A stretch of 64,000 nt of DNA from a bacterium (GTDB lineage: Bacteria > SZUA-79 > Acidulodesulfobacterales > Acidulodesulfobacteraceae), in assembly GCA_027319095.1 (NCBI GenBank), contig DAHVNW010000001.1, positions 1 to 64,000 of the forward strand, written 5' to 3'. Shown piece by piece: positions 44,841 to 52,597 of the stretch. The notes under the pieces were generated by a model. The model worked only from the letters and a program-made list of their open reading frames with translations. It was not told the DNA's origin and made no database searches. Within the stretch, counting starts at the first letter, position 1. Each line of letters starts with the position of its first letter. Both the position numbers and the translations under genes were made by a program.

Positions 44841-45750
44841 CGAAAATGTTTTCGACATTGCCGACAACGATTTCGGAACGGGAAAAAGAACGTTCGTCAA
44901 ATCCGAAGACAATACGATTTCGAACCAATATCTTAAGCTTCTCAAAAAATATCCTCTTTTGACTAAAAAACAAGAGTACAATCTTGCGCTTAAAGTCAGC
45001 GAAGGCGACGAAAAGGCCAGGGACCTGATGATAAAATCCAATCTCGGCCTCGTTATAAGCGTTGCAAAAAGGTTTCTCGGAAGGGGGCTTTCTTTCGAAG
45101 ACCTCATAATGGAGGGGAATATAGGACTCATAAAAGCGGTGGAAAGATTTAAGCCCAAAAAAGGATTCAGGCTTTCTACATATGCCATATGGTGGATAAG
45201 ACAGACTATTGAGCGAGGCATATTAAATTCGGGCAGGGTTGTAAGGCTTCCAATCCATGTATCCGAAAATTTTTATAAATATACGAGAGCCGTAAAGGAA
45301 GTTACCGGCGAAGTTAAGAGGAAGCCGAATTTCGGCGAAGTAGCCCATCATATGGGCATTAAGGAAGCTAAACTCGAAAAGATTCTCGGCTTTATCGGCA
45401 ACATTTATTCTTTGGATTCTCATTATCCTCATAACGGCGACGAAGACGATGCGGGCGCTTCTTTTTCTAATTTGATTAGAGCGGACGAATACGATGCATC
45501 CGCTTTAGAAACCTTAGATAAAATAGAAACTTTAAACCTTCTTAACGAATGGCTTTATAAGCTTCCGGAAATAGAAAGAAAAGTTATAATTTTAAGATAC
45601 GGGCTTAATTACGAAAAAACGCGGACGCTTAACGAAGTCGGCGTTATTTTTAATCTTACCAAAGAGCGCATAAGGCAGATAGAGGTCAAAGCCATAAAAA
45701 AACTTAGAAAAATGGCAAGAGATGCCGGTATATCAGGCATAGAAGGGTAA
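44806..45750 (+). CDS. rpoS: RpoS-like group 2 sigma-70 factor
   Basis: 314 residues without region 1.1. Region 1.2-2: NQYLKLLKKYPLLTKKQEYNLALKVSEGDEKARDLMIKSNLGLVISVAKRF and FEDLIMEGNIGLIKAVERF (core binding), RLSTYAIWWIRQTIERGIL (region 2.3-2.4). Region 3 follows VRLPIHVSENFYKY. Region 4.2: RTLNEVGVIFNLTKERIRQIEVKAIKKLRK. Its place after surE-pcm matches RpoS, though nlpD is missing. It could instead be a related stationary or stress sigma factor, hence the modest confidence in the symbol. Confidence 0.85.
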   Translation: MKRKRSIGAVSDENVFDIADNDFGTGKRTFVKSEDNTISNQYLKLLKKYPLLTKKQEYNLALKVSEGDEKARDLMIKSNLGLVISVAKRFLGRGLSFEDLIMEGNIGLIKAVERFKPKKGFRLSTYAIWWIRQTIERGILNSGRVVRLPIHVSENFYKYTRAVKEVTGEVKRKPNFGEVAHHMGIKEAKLEKILGFIGNIYSLDSHYPHNGDEDDAGASFSNLIRADEYDASALETLDKIETLNLLNEWLYKLPEIERKVIILRYGLNYEKTRTLNEVGVIFNLTKERIRQIEVKAIKKLRKMARDAGISGIEG

Positions 45751-45755
45751 TCCCC

Positions 45756-47636
45756 ATGCGTGACGAAAACGAAAATACGGAACGTTCTTGCGGAGATTCC
45801 GGCGCAGGTCCTGTAGCCGGTATTATTAACGGCGTCGAAAAGATTATCGAAACTCATATATCGAGAGTTTATATTACCGAAAAATTTGCCTATAAGCAAA
45901 AAAAACCGGTAAACTTCGGTTTTGTCGATTATACTACTCTCCAAAAAAGAATATTTTTTGCAAAAAAAGAACTTTCCCTAAATAGAAGGGCATGTTCGGG
46001 CGTTTATTTAGATTTGGCGGAATTACGGCAAAAAAAGAATAAGATTTTTACCGGGTTTAAAGGCGGCAGGCTGATTGACGTCCTCGTCAGGATGAAGCGG
46101 GTAGAAAATAAAAACTTTCTCGATAATATATTAAAAAATGACGATAACGGCGGTTTCGCAAATGAAAAAACATTAAAAAAGATTGCAAAAAAAATATACC
46201 TTTTCCATACAACGGCTCGGACTTCCAAAAGAATTTCCAGGTTTGGCGATAAGAAGATATACAAGGCGAACTGGGACGATAATTTCCTAATAATCAAGGA
46301 CGAAAAGGAAAAGAATGAAAAGGAAAAAAGGGGGGGGACAGATTTATTTTTTGCTTTGCAAAAAAAAATATCTGTCCCCCATTCCGCCGACCGGGTAGCC
46401 GCATCCTATTCCTCTTTTCTTTCATCCGCGCTTTTTTCCGAATTTACCCATCTGCGCAAAGAGGGCGGTTTTATCAGGGACGTTCACGGGGATTTAAGAA
46501 TGGAGCATATAGCGGTATTGGACGCGCGCCGCATAAGCGGCATATGCCTTATGGACTGCGTAGAGTTCGACGAAAGATACAGATGTCAGGACATATATTT
46601 AGATATTGCTTTTTTACTAATGGATTTTGAATTTAACGGCTATTTTTACGAATCCGTTTTATTTTTCGGCTTTTACAAGGAATGTTTTAATTACCTTAAA
46701 TTTATAGCGCCTTTCGGGAAATACGAACCTTCCGTCATCCCTTTTTTTAAATCCTACAGGGCGGTAGTAAGGACTAAGATTTCCTTGCTGCATTCTGGAG
46801 AAGATACGCGGGCGAAAGCGCGCAGGTATTTTAATCTTGCCGCTTTTTATCTTGCGTTGGCGGCAAATAAGGTCGTTATACTTAACTGCGGCTTATCCGG
46901 AAGCGGCAAATCCTTGCTTTCGTCTTTTCTTTCCAGTTATTTTTACGCGCCCGTTTTTTCTACGGATAAAATAAGGCAAAATTTATTCGGGGAAGCGGAT
47001 AAGCCAGTTAAATATTCGGCTGAGGCAAATAGTAAAGTTTATGAAGCCATGTTCGAAGAAGGCCTGAAAGAATTTGAAAACAAAGCCGGCGCGGAAGACG
47101 GCAGGCATGTGGATGGCGGAGACGGCAGCGGCTTCATAACCCGCGGCAGTTTAGACGGTCGCTATGGTGGCGTAATATTCGACGCAACGTTTTTGAAGCG
47201 CTCTCAACGCGCAAAAATAATTAATAGTTTTTTTAATAAAAAAAACTGTATTTTTATATTCGTATATTCTAAAATATATGAAGGAAAAGAAGAAATTGTA
47301 CTTAAAAGACTTAAGGGCAGGTTCTGCGGAAGTGGAGCGAAAGAAAATTACGAAGCAGCAGTGGCCGAAGCGAAATCGGTAGAGGCCGGCGGATTTACAG
47401 GGCGAACCGGCGATGGGGGCGCTAAGCGCGGCAGTTTAACAGCTGATTATTCTGAAGCGGACGAAGCGGTTTATTTCAATCAGAAAAAATTTTTCGAAGA
47501 GCCTTCAGAATCGGAAATCAAGAGATTCACAGAGGCTTTTCCGATTTCTTCGTCAATATTCGTTCAAATAGACGCTTCTTTAGAATTAAAAGACAGATTT
47601 AACGAATTAATGAAAAATATAGTCGAAAAATATTAA
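45756..47636 (+). CDS. Fusion of aminoglycoside-phosphotransferase-like and P-loop kinase domains
   Basis: 626 residues. N-terminal half (about 40-370) is like the COG2187 phosphotransferase family: FVDYTTLQKRIFFAKKELSLNRR, DVHGDLRMEHIAVLD (catalytic loop, about 246) and ISGICLMDCVEFDERYRCQDIYLDIAFLLMDFE-type sequence. C-terminal half is an AAA-like kinase with Walker A GLSGSGKS at 379-386. Such two-domain proteins are known but their substrate is not. Residues about 193-208 are coded by an in-frame REP hairpin, and Gly/Asp-rich inserts interrupt the kinase half (about 445-465, 528-560). Confidence 0.8.
   Translation: MRDENENTERSCGDSGAGPVAGIINGVEKIIETHISRVYITEKFAYKQKKPVNFGFVDYTTLQKRIFFAKKELSLNRRACSGVYLDLAELRQKKNKIFTGFKGGRLIDVLVRMKRVENKNFLDNILKNDDNGGFANEKTLKKIAKKIYLFHTTARTSKRISRFGDKKIYKANWDDNFLIIKDEKEKNEKEKRGGTDLFFALQKKISVPHSADRVAASYSSFLSSALFSEFTHLRKEGGFIRDVHGDLRMEHIAVLDARRISGICLMDCVEFDERYRCQDIYLDIAFLLMDFEFNGYFYESVLFFGFYKECFNYLKFIAPFGKYEPSVIPFFKSYRAVVRTKISLLHSGEDTRAKARRYFNLAAFYLALAANKVVILNCGLSGSGKSLLSSFLSSYFYAPVFSTDKIRQNLFGEADKPVKYSAEANSKVYEAMFEEGLKEFENKAGAEDGRHVDGGDGSGFITRGSLDGRYGGVIFDATFLKRSQRAKIINSFFNKKNCIFIFVYSKIYEGKEEIVLKRLKGRFCGSGAKENYEAAVAEAKSVEAGGFTGRTGDGGAKRGSLTADYSEADEAVYFNQKKFFEEPSESEIKRFTEAFPISSSIFVQIDASLELKDRFNELMKNIVEKY
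46333..46380. repeat. REP-type hairpin inside the phosphotransferase-kinase gene
   Basis: GGGGGACAGAT (46333-46343) and ATCTGTCCCCC (46370-46380) are exact inverses, and TTTTTTGC/GCAAAAAA inside also pair, so the whole 48 bases form one hairpin. GGGGACAG...CTGTCCCC hairpins are known from genomes carrying REP-associated tyrosine transposases. Here it is read in frame as part of the protein. Confidence 0.8.
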
Positions 47637-47641
47637 AAATA

Positions 47642-49390
47642 TTGTTGAAAGATACGAAAAATTTTTACGGTCATATTTTGGATTTATCAGGCAGATTCAA
47701 ATACGAAATATATCTTATTATATTATCGGTATTTGCCTTAATAGTCCACATTCATCTCGCCTCGACCCTTAATCTCGGAAATGATGAAGCCCATTATTAC
47801 GTCTGGTCTTTAAAACCGTCTTTAGGCTATCTCGACGACGCCCCATTGGCAGGCTGGATTATTTATGCCTTCGACGGGCTTTTCGGCAAAAGCCAGCTCG
47901 ACGTCAGGCTCGGCGCCGTCATATTTTCATTTTTGGACGGATTTTTAGTATATTATCTTACTTATACATTGTTTAAAAGCAAAAGGACGGCTTTTTTTGC
48001 ATTTTTGTTTTTCCTTTCAGCCGTAATCTTCGGCATGGTTTTATCGGTCATGATGCTCCCGGACGCCCCGCTTTTATTTTTTAGCTTATGTTTTTTAATA
48101 TTTTTTTATAAAGCCGTAGAGGCTTCCCAAAAGATGACAGATTTTAAACCTGCCGCCTTTTACCATTCCTATTGGCTCTTAGCCGGTATTTCCCTCGGCT
48201 TTGCATTTTTAAGCAAATACACCGCTGCGCTTATTCCCCCAGCCGCTTTATTATATCTGCTAGTTTCTAAAAAAAACCGGCGTTATCTTAAAACTCTTTA
48301 TCCTTATGCGGCTCTTTTAATTGCGCTTTTTATTTTTTCGCCCGTAATTTATTGGAATTTAACGCATAATTTTATATCCTTTCGCTTTCAGCTTTCCCAC
48401 GGTTTTTCTCATCCAAAACCAGGTTTTCCGCTTTTAGCCGCCGGCTGGCTCGGCCAGGTTGCCGTTATAACGCCTTTAATTTATATATTTTTAATTGCGG
48501 CTTTTTTGTATTTGCCTTTAAAAAGGCGCAAGCAGGGCTTCGGAACCGCCGGCTCTTCCTTTTCCGGGCATATCTTGTTTTCGGCATGTTTTTCCCTTAG
48601 TATTTTATTATTTTTTATTATAAACGGCTATTCCCATAGAATATTGGTCCACTGGCCGGATATAGGCTATCTTTCGGCTTTTCCTATTATGGGTTTTACG
48701 GCCGACGCTTTAACGCGGAAAAAGCGAAAAAAAGGCGAAAAAAAAATTAGCGTATTTTTTAACGGCATGGTTAAATACGGCGTTTATTTTACGATATTTT
48801 CCGGTTTATTTTTGTCTTTTATCCTGTATAACCAGATTTATTATAATTCTATACCTGTAGGCAAAATAATACGCTATATCGATAAAGAAAAACGGCTTAA
48901 AAAAGTGGGAATATTTTCTATAATACCGCATATTCCAGGCAGGCCTTCGACCGCCGACATAACCAACGACCTTTTCGGGTGGAGGCATAGCGCGCGATAC
49001 ATAAGCATGGTTTATAAAGGATATAAAACAGCCGCCCGCCCGCTTTTTATACTCACGCACCATTATGCCATAGCGGACGAACTTGTTTACTACGGAGGCT
49101 ATAAGCCTGCGGTAAATATTTACAACATATCTGGTTTCTTAAATCAATACGACTTCTGGCAAAACCTGAATAAAATAAACGGGAAAAACGCGCTGTTCGT
49201 GATGGACGATAAATATATGCTCAATCCTGTCAAAGAATATGCGCCGTTTTTCAAATCGGTAAAAAAAATAGGCAGATTAGACATATATGTAAGGTTTAGG
49301 CTGGTCAGGATATATTACCTTTATCTAATGACAGGCTTTAATGCGGCTAAGGCGCTTAACAGTTTCGGCAAATTCGGCAGGATGTATTGA
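47642..49390 (+). CDS. PMT/ArnT-family membrane glycosyltransferase
   Basis: 582 residues, about 11 membrane helices. The first periplasmic loop carries LGNDEAHYYVWSLKPSLGYLDDAPLAGWIIYAFDGLFG, the GT39/GT83 pattern with acidic catalytic residues (NDEAHYY). Later helices hold LMMLPDAPLLFFSLCF-type sequence. Such enzymes move a sugar from a polyprenyl carrier to protein or lipid A. TTG at 47642 or 47645 starts it, five bases after the previous stop. The last part (about 400-560) is a soluble periplasmic domain. Substrate unknown. Confidence 0.87.
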   Translation: MLKDTKNFYGHILDLSGRFKYEIYLIILSVFALIVHIHLASTLNLGNDEAHYYVWSLKPSLGYLDDAPLAGWIIYAFDGLFGKSQLDVRLGAVIFSFLDGFLVYYLTYTLFKSKRTAFFAFLFFLSAVIFGMVLSVMMLPDAPLLFFSLCFLIFFYKAVEASQKMTDFKPAAFYHSYWLLAGISLGFAFLSKYTAALIPPAALLYLLVSKKNRRYLKTLYPYAALLIALFIFSPVIYWNLTHNFISFRFQLSHGFSHPKPGFPLLAAGWLGQVAVITPLIYIFLIAAFLYLPLKRRKQGFGTAGSSFSGHILFSACFSLSILLFFIINGYSHRILVHWPDIGYLSAFPIMGFTADALTRKKRKKGEKKISVFFNGMVKYGVYFTIFSGLFLSFILYNQIYYNSIPVGKIIRYIDKEKRLKKVGIFSIIPHIPGRPSTADITNDLFGWRHSARYISMVYKGYKTAARPLFILTHHYAIADELVYYGGYKPAVNIYNISGFLNQYDFWQNLNKINGKNALFVMDDKYMLNPVKEYAPFFKSVKKIGRLDIYVRFRLVRIYYLYLMTGFNAAKALNSFGKFGRMY

Positions 49391-49409
49391 TTTTTGCTAT
49401 ATTTTGCTA

Positions 49410-49439
49410 TTGACAAATTACTTGTTCTGAATATATAAT
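49410..49439 (+). promoter_or_regulatory. Consensus sigma-70 promoter of apt
   Basis: TTGACA (49410-49415) and TATAAT (49434-49439), both exact, 18 bases apart. Transcription would start about 49446, only about four bases before the apt ATG, so the mRNA would be nearly leaderless. Confidence 0.75.
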
Positions 49440-49449
49440 TAATTTCCAT

Positions 49450-49968
49450 ATGGATTTAAAATCGTATATAAGGGAAATCCCGGATTTCCCGAAAAAAGGA
49501 ATTAACTTTAAGGATATTACGCCGCTTCTCGCAGATGCAAAAGCGTTTGCGTATGCGGTGGACGCGCTGGTAGATTCTTGCGTTTCAAAAAATATAGGCT
49601 ACGTTGTCTGCATAGAAGCCAGAGGTTTCGTGGTCGGCGCGCCGATAGCTTACAGGCTCGGCGCAGGCGTCATAATGGTCAGGAAACCCGGCAAACTTCC
49701 TTACGAATGTTCGTCTTTGAGCTACGACTTGGAATACGGAAGCGCAACCTTGGAAATACACAAAGACGCGTTAAAGGAGGGCGACAGGGTTATCGTTGCC
49801 GACGACGTTCTTGCTACCGGCGGAACGGCTCTTGCTACCATAGGGCTCGTACAAAGTTACGGGGCGGAAGTCGCAGGCACGGCTTTTCTTGTGGAGCTTT
49901 CGTTCTTGAAGGGGGCGGATAAAATCAGGCCGCATGCCGTAAACGCTTTAATGAAATTCGATTATTGA
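49450..49968 (+). CDS. apt: Adenine phosphoribosyltransferase
   Basis: 172 residues. Salvages adenine to AMP. MDLKSYIREIPDFPKKGINFKDITPLL is the standard N-terminus, VCIEARGFVVGAPIAY follows, and the PRPP loop VIVADDVLATGGTALA (about 116-131) is complete. The ATG has no Shine-Dalgarno and sits next to a consensus promoter, suggesting leaderless translation. Flanked by a PMT glycosyltransferase and a cytochrome gene, it stands as a single-gene unit. Confidence 0.96.
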   Translation: MDLKSYIREIPDFPKKGINFKDITPLLADAKAFAYAVDALVDSCVSKNIGYVVCIEARGFVVGAPIAYRLGAGVIMVRKPGKLPYECSSLSYDLEYGSATLEIHKDALKEGDRVIVADDVLATGGTALATIGLVQSYGAEVAGTAFLVELSFLKGADKIRPHAVNALMKFDY

Positions 49969-49985
49969 CGTTTAAAGCTCGTTTT

Positions 49986-49997
49986 AACCTGCAGGTT
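49986..49997. other. Short palindrome after apt
   Basis: AACCTGCAGGTT is a perfect 12-base palindrome 18 bases after the apt stop, extended by A/T pairs. It could end transcription weakly or bind a dimeric protein; no T run follows. Confidence 0.25.
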
Positions 49998-50040
49998 TAA
50001 TTTAAGCATATCCCATGCGCAGGCAAAAATGCGAAGGACG

Positions 50041-50094
50041 GCATATCTTTATTTGCCTGCTTTAAAAAACATTGTTTTTAGCAAAAAAAGATGC
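50041..50094. repeat. Dispersed palindromic repeat, copy 2
   Basis: GCATATCTTTATTTGC (50041-50056) pairs with GCAAAAAAAGATGC (50081-50094). The loop shares TGCTTTAAAAAACATTGTT with the copy at 42136. It is in the gap before the cytochrome c gene. Confidence 0.7.
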
Positions 50095-50220
50095 TAATCC
50101 GTTGTTTATATATCTGAAGCTATTTTCTTAAACGTTCCTGTCGGCAATTTTTGGTATATATTGGTATATAATAAATATAATAAATTTTAATTCAATATAT
50201 TTTCAGGAGGGGGTTTTTTT

Positions 50221-50610
50221 ATGAAAAAAGGTTTAACGGTCGTTTTTATCGTTCTCGTAATAGTTTTAGGATACGTTGCGGTTCACGCCCTTACCGCGCC
50301 CGTCAAATTATCAGCAGCTCAACTCGGCGGACAGCTTATTCATTCCAATAAAAAAGGCATAGATTGTCTTGCATGCCATACGATAGGCAAAAAAGGCGGA
50401 AACGTCGGACCAGATCTTTCCAAAGAGGGAACGCTGAAACATTCGGTTAAATGGATAGAAGTCCAGATAGCTACTCCGGCAAAGCATTTTAAAATGGGGC
50501 AGATGGTAAAAATAAGCGGCAAAAGCTATATGGCTATCATGCCCGACCACAAGATGCTTTCGAAGAAAGAGCTTTTTGATTTAGCGTCTTATTTGGATTC
50601 GCTTAAATAA
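50221..50610 (+). CDS. Small monoheme c-type cytochrome, membrane-anchored or secreted
   Basis: 129 residues. N-terminal membrane/signal segment (5-25, LTVVFIVLVIVLGYVAVHAL) without a clear cleavage site, so it may stay anchored. One heme site CLACH (Cys49, Cys52, His53) is followed by GPDLSKEG, and the C-terminal YMAIMPDHKMLSKKELFDLASYLDSL gives the distal Met in the class I pattern. A very strong AGGAGGGGG ribosome site lies upstream. About 320 bases downstream is a Cyc2-like porin-cytochrome; this small cytochrome could accept its electrons in the periplasm (inference). Confidence 0.9.
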   Translation: MKKGLTVVFIVLVIVLGYVAVHALTAPVKLSAAQLGGQLIHSNKKGIDCLACHTIGKKGGNVGPDLSKEGTLKHSVKWIEVQIATPAKHFKMGQMVKISGKSYMAIMPDHKMLSKKELFDLASYLDSLK

Positions 50611-50740
50611 CGGCATGATAAAAGATAAAAACTTCCGGCATATCAATATCCGGTATTATATGTAATTAAGCGATGGGGCTTTTAAAGATTGCGCATAAAA
50701 TTGCGGATTAAAGAAAAAAATAAAAAGAGGAATTTATATG

Positions 50741-50769
50741 TTGACAATCGTCAATTTTAGATATATATA
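50741..50769 (+). promoter_or_regulatory. Promoter with embedded palindrome before the Cyc2-like gene
   Basis: TTGACA (50741-50746), 17 bases, then TATATA (50764-50769). The -35 box begins the palindrome TTGAC-AATC-GTCAA (50741-50754), a possible operator. It sits in the 316-base gap 50611-50926. The gap also holds strong ribosome-site-like runs (AAGGAGGTGAAGGAGG, about 50813) that precede a possible 20-codon frame from ATG 50843; this small frame is unproven. Confidence 0.5.
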
Positions 50770-50926
50770 TTAATATATATATAATAAATGAAAATAGTAT
50801 AAAAATCTTTTAAGGAGGTGAAGGAGGAAAGAGATTTAAAGCATGCGGTTTGCAGTAGGTTGTAAAAACTTGTCTTATTATTATCTAATTGGTTTTCAAT
50901 TTTAAATTTGAAGAGAGAGGAAAATT

Positions 50927-52333
50927 ATGAAAAAGAAACTAATAATAACCATGATTGCTTTGTTCGTCCTGGCGGCTTCCTTTGCGATGGTTCCCAGAAA
51001 AGCGAACGCAATCCCGGCTTTTGCACAAAAGTATCATTTTTCATGCGCGGTTTGCCACACGGTTTTTCCAAATCTTAACCCGTTTGGAAGAGCATTTTGG
51101 AGAAACGGTTTCAGGCTTCCGGATACAGACGGAACTCCTTCGGACGCAACTCAGATTACCGAAGGCTTAAGCCTTCCAAATCCTTGGCCTATACCTGTAA
51201 TGGTCGAGCCTATAATCGGATATACGCATGTAACCAATGAGAATGTCAGCGCCAGCACCGATGCATTCAGTTCGGAATTTGACTTCGTTGCCGCAGGAGC
51301 TTTTAAAATATATACCCCGTTTGCAAATTCGATTTCGTTTTACGTACATGCAAATACAGGCAGCGGCACAATGAAACAGAAACAGGTATTTGCGTCCATT
51401 AACGGTTTAGGTTCTGGTTTTGGCGTTGCGTCCCACTTGTTTAATTTGAAACTCGGACAGGTTACGACCGCAAGTCCTTATTTCTACAGGCAGATACCGT
51501 TCTATACCATCGGCCCTTCCAGCGGCGGACCGGTAGGAAACGGACAAGGATTAGATGTCGGACTTGACGGCGAATCCGGCGCCCTTATTCATTCCAGAAA
51601 CGCAGGCATTGCTCTTTACGGAACGCCGGGCTATCATTTATGGTATAAAGTAACGGTTACTAATGATAATCCATCGACGCCGACATATTCAGGATCTTCT
51701 CCATATGGTGAGGCAACGGGTAATTCTGCTAGCAACGCAATGGAATATTCTTATCAGTTAAAGGAATATTACCAGGTTCCCGTAGGACAGCTTGAGTTCG
51801 GTTATTACGGCGCAACGATAGGCGAGCCTATAACGGTTCCCTTAAGTACTACCGCCAGTACTACCTGGACGGACGGCATTCAAATTAACGGCGTGGACGT
51901 CGACCTTGCAAACGACATTTACGAACTTGGTTTGACTTACATGCAGCAGCACGATTCCAATCCTTACGATAATACCAGTTACGATGGCCATTCGACAAAC
52001 GGCTATAGTAATTTCGAGGTTTACGGAAGATATTTAATGCCGCAAATCGGACAGGGCTTAATGCTAATGGCCGATTATGCCACATATAGCTGGATGCACA
52101 AAGGCGCGGAGGAAGCGTTTAACGGTACCGTAACCAGCTGTTCCAACGCCGGATTATACGAGTTTGGAACATACGCTTCTTCTAACGGCTGCACCAACGA
52201 AGGCATAAAGGATGCCTTCGCAATTCAGGCCGAATACAACTTGGCTTATAATGCGCATCTTTATCTTGCATATATATTTACCAACAAATCGCAGGACAAC
52301 TCGCTCGGTACCGGTCTCGACTTTGCTTTCTAA
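50927..52333 (+). CDS. Cyc2-like fused monoheme cytochrome and outer-membrane porin
   Basis: 468 residues. Signal peptide 1-28 (cleavage after KANA), then one heme site CAVCH (Cys40, Cys43, His44) in the context IPAFAQKYHFSCAVCHTVFP followed by LNPFGRAFWRNGFRL. The remaining 400 residues are rich in Gly, Ser, Tyr and alternating aromatic residues, as in beta barrels, and end in Phe (GLDFAF), the usual outer-membrane assembly signal. This layout is that of Cyc2, the outer-membrane Fe(II) oxidase of iron oxidisers, and of related cytochrome-porins whose roles are unknown. A strong terminator follows. Iron oxidation is an inference. Confidence 0.78.
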   Translation: MKKKLIITMIALFVLAASFAMVPRKANAIPAFAQKYHFSCAVCHTVFPNLNPFGRAFWRNGFRLPDTDGTPSDATQITEGLSLPNPWPIPVMVEPIIGYTHVTNENVSASTDAFSSEFDFVAAGAFKIYTPFANSISFYVHANTGSGTMKQKQVFASINGLGSGFGVASHLFNLKLGQVTTASPYFYRQIPFYTIGPSSGGPVGNGQGLDVGLDGESGALIHSRNAGIALYGTPGYHLWYKVTVTNDNPSTPTYSGSSPYGEATGNSASNAMEYSYQLKEYYQVPVGQLEFGYYGATIGEPITVPLSTTASTTWTDGIQINGVDVDLANDIYELGLTYMQQHDSNPYDNTSYDGHSTNGYSNFEVYGRYLMPQIGQGLMLMADYATYSWMHKGAEEAFNGTVTSCSNAGLYEFGTYASSNGCTNEGIKDAFAIQAEYNLAYNAHLYLAYIFTNKSQDNSLGTGLDFAF

Positions 52334-52364
52334 TCCGGTTCGTATAAGTTAAACCAAAAATTAC

Positions 52365-52392
52365 GGCGGGGGCATCGACCCCCGCCTTTTTT
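52365..52392 (+). terminator. Strong rho-independent terminator after the Cyc2-like gene
   Basis: GGCGGGGG (52365-52372), loop CATCGA, CCCCCGCC (52379-52386), then TTTTTT. It is the clearest terminator in the window and isolates the cytochrome gene from the polysaccharide cluster. Confidence 0.93.
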
Positions 52393-52597
52393 ATTTCGTT
52401 ATTTCGTGGAAAAAAGATAAATTCTTTTTTCCTATAATTTATAATTATAAATTCAATAAATGAAATAAAAATAGCCGGTTTATTTTTATTGTTTTAGGTA
52501 TATAATTAAATGTTAGAAGATTTAAAATTTTAATTTTAATATAAATATAAATTCAATTATAATATAGGAATTATTCATAGCGCTAAGTAAAAATCGT

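Noticed and set aside
46333-46380. Hairpin as a transcription terminator within the kinase gene
   Set aside because: It has no T run after the second arm and lies mid-gene in an intact frame; a REP-type repeat explains it better.
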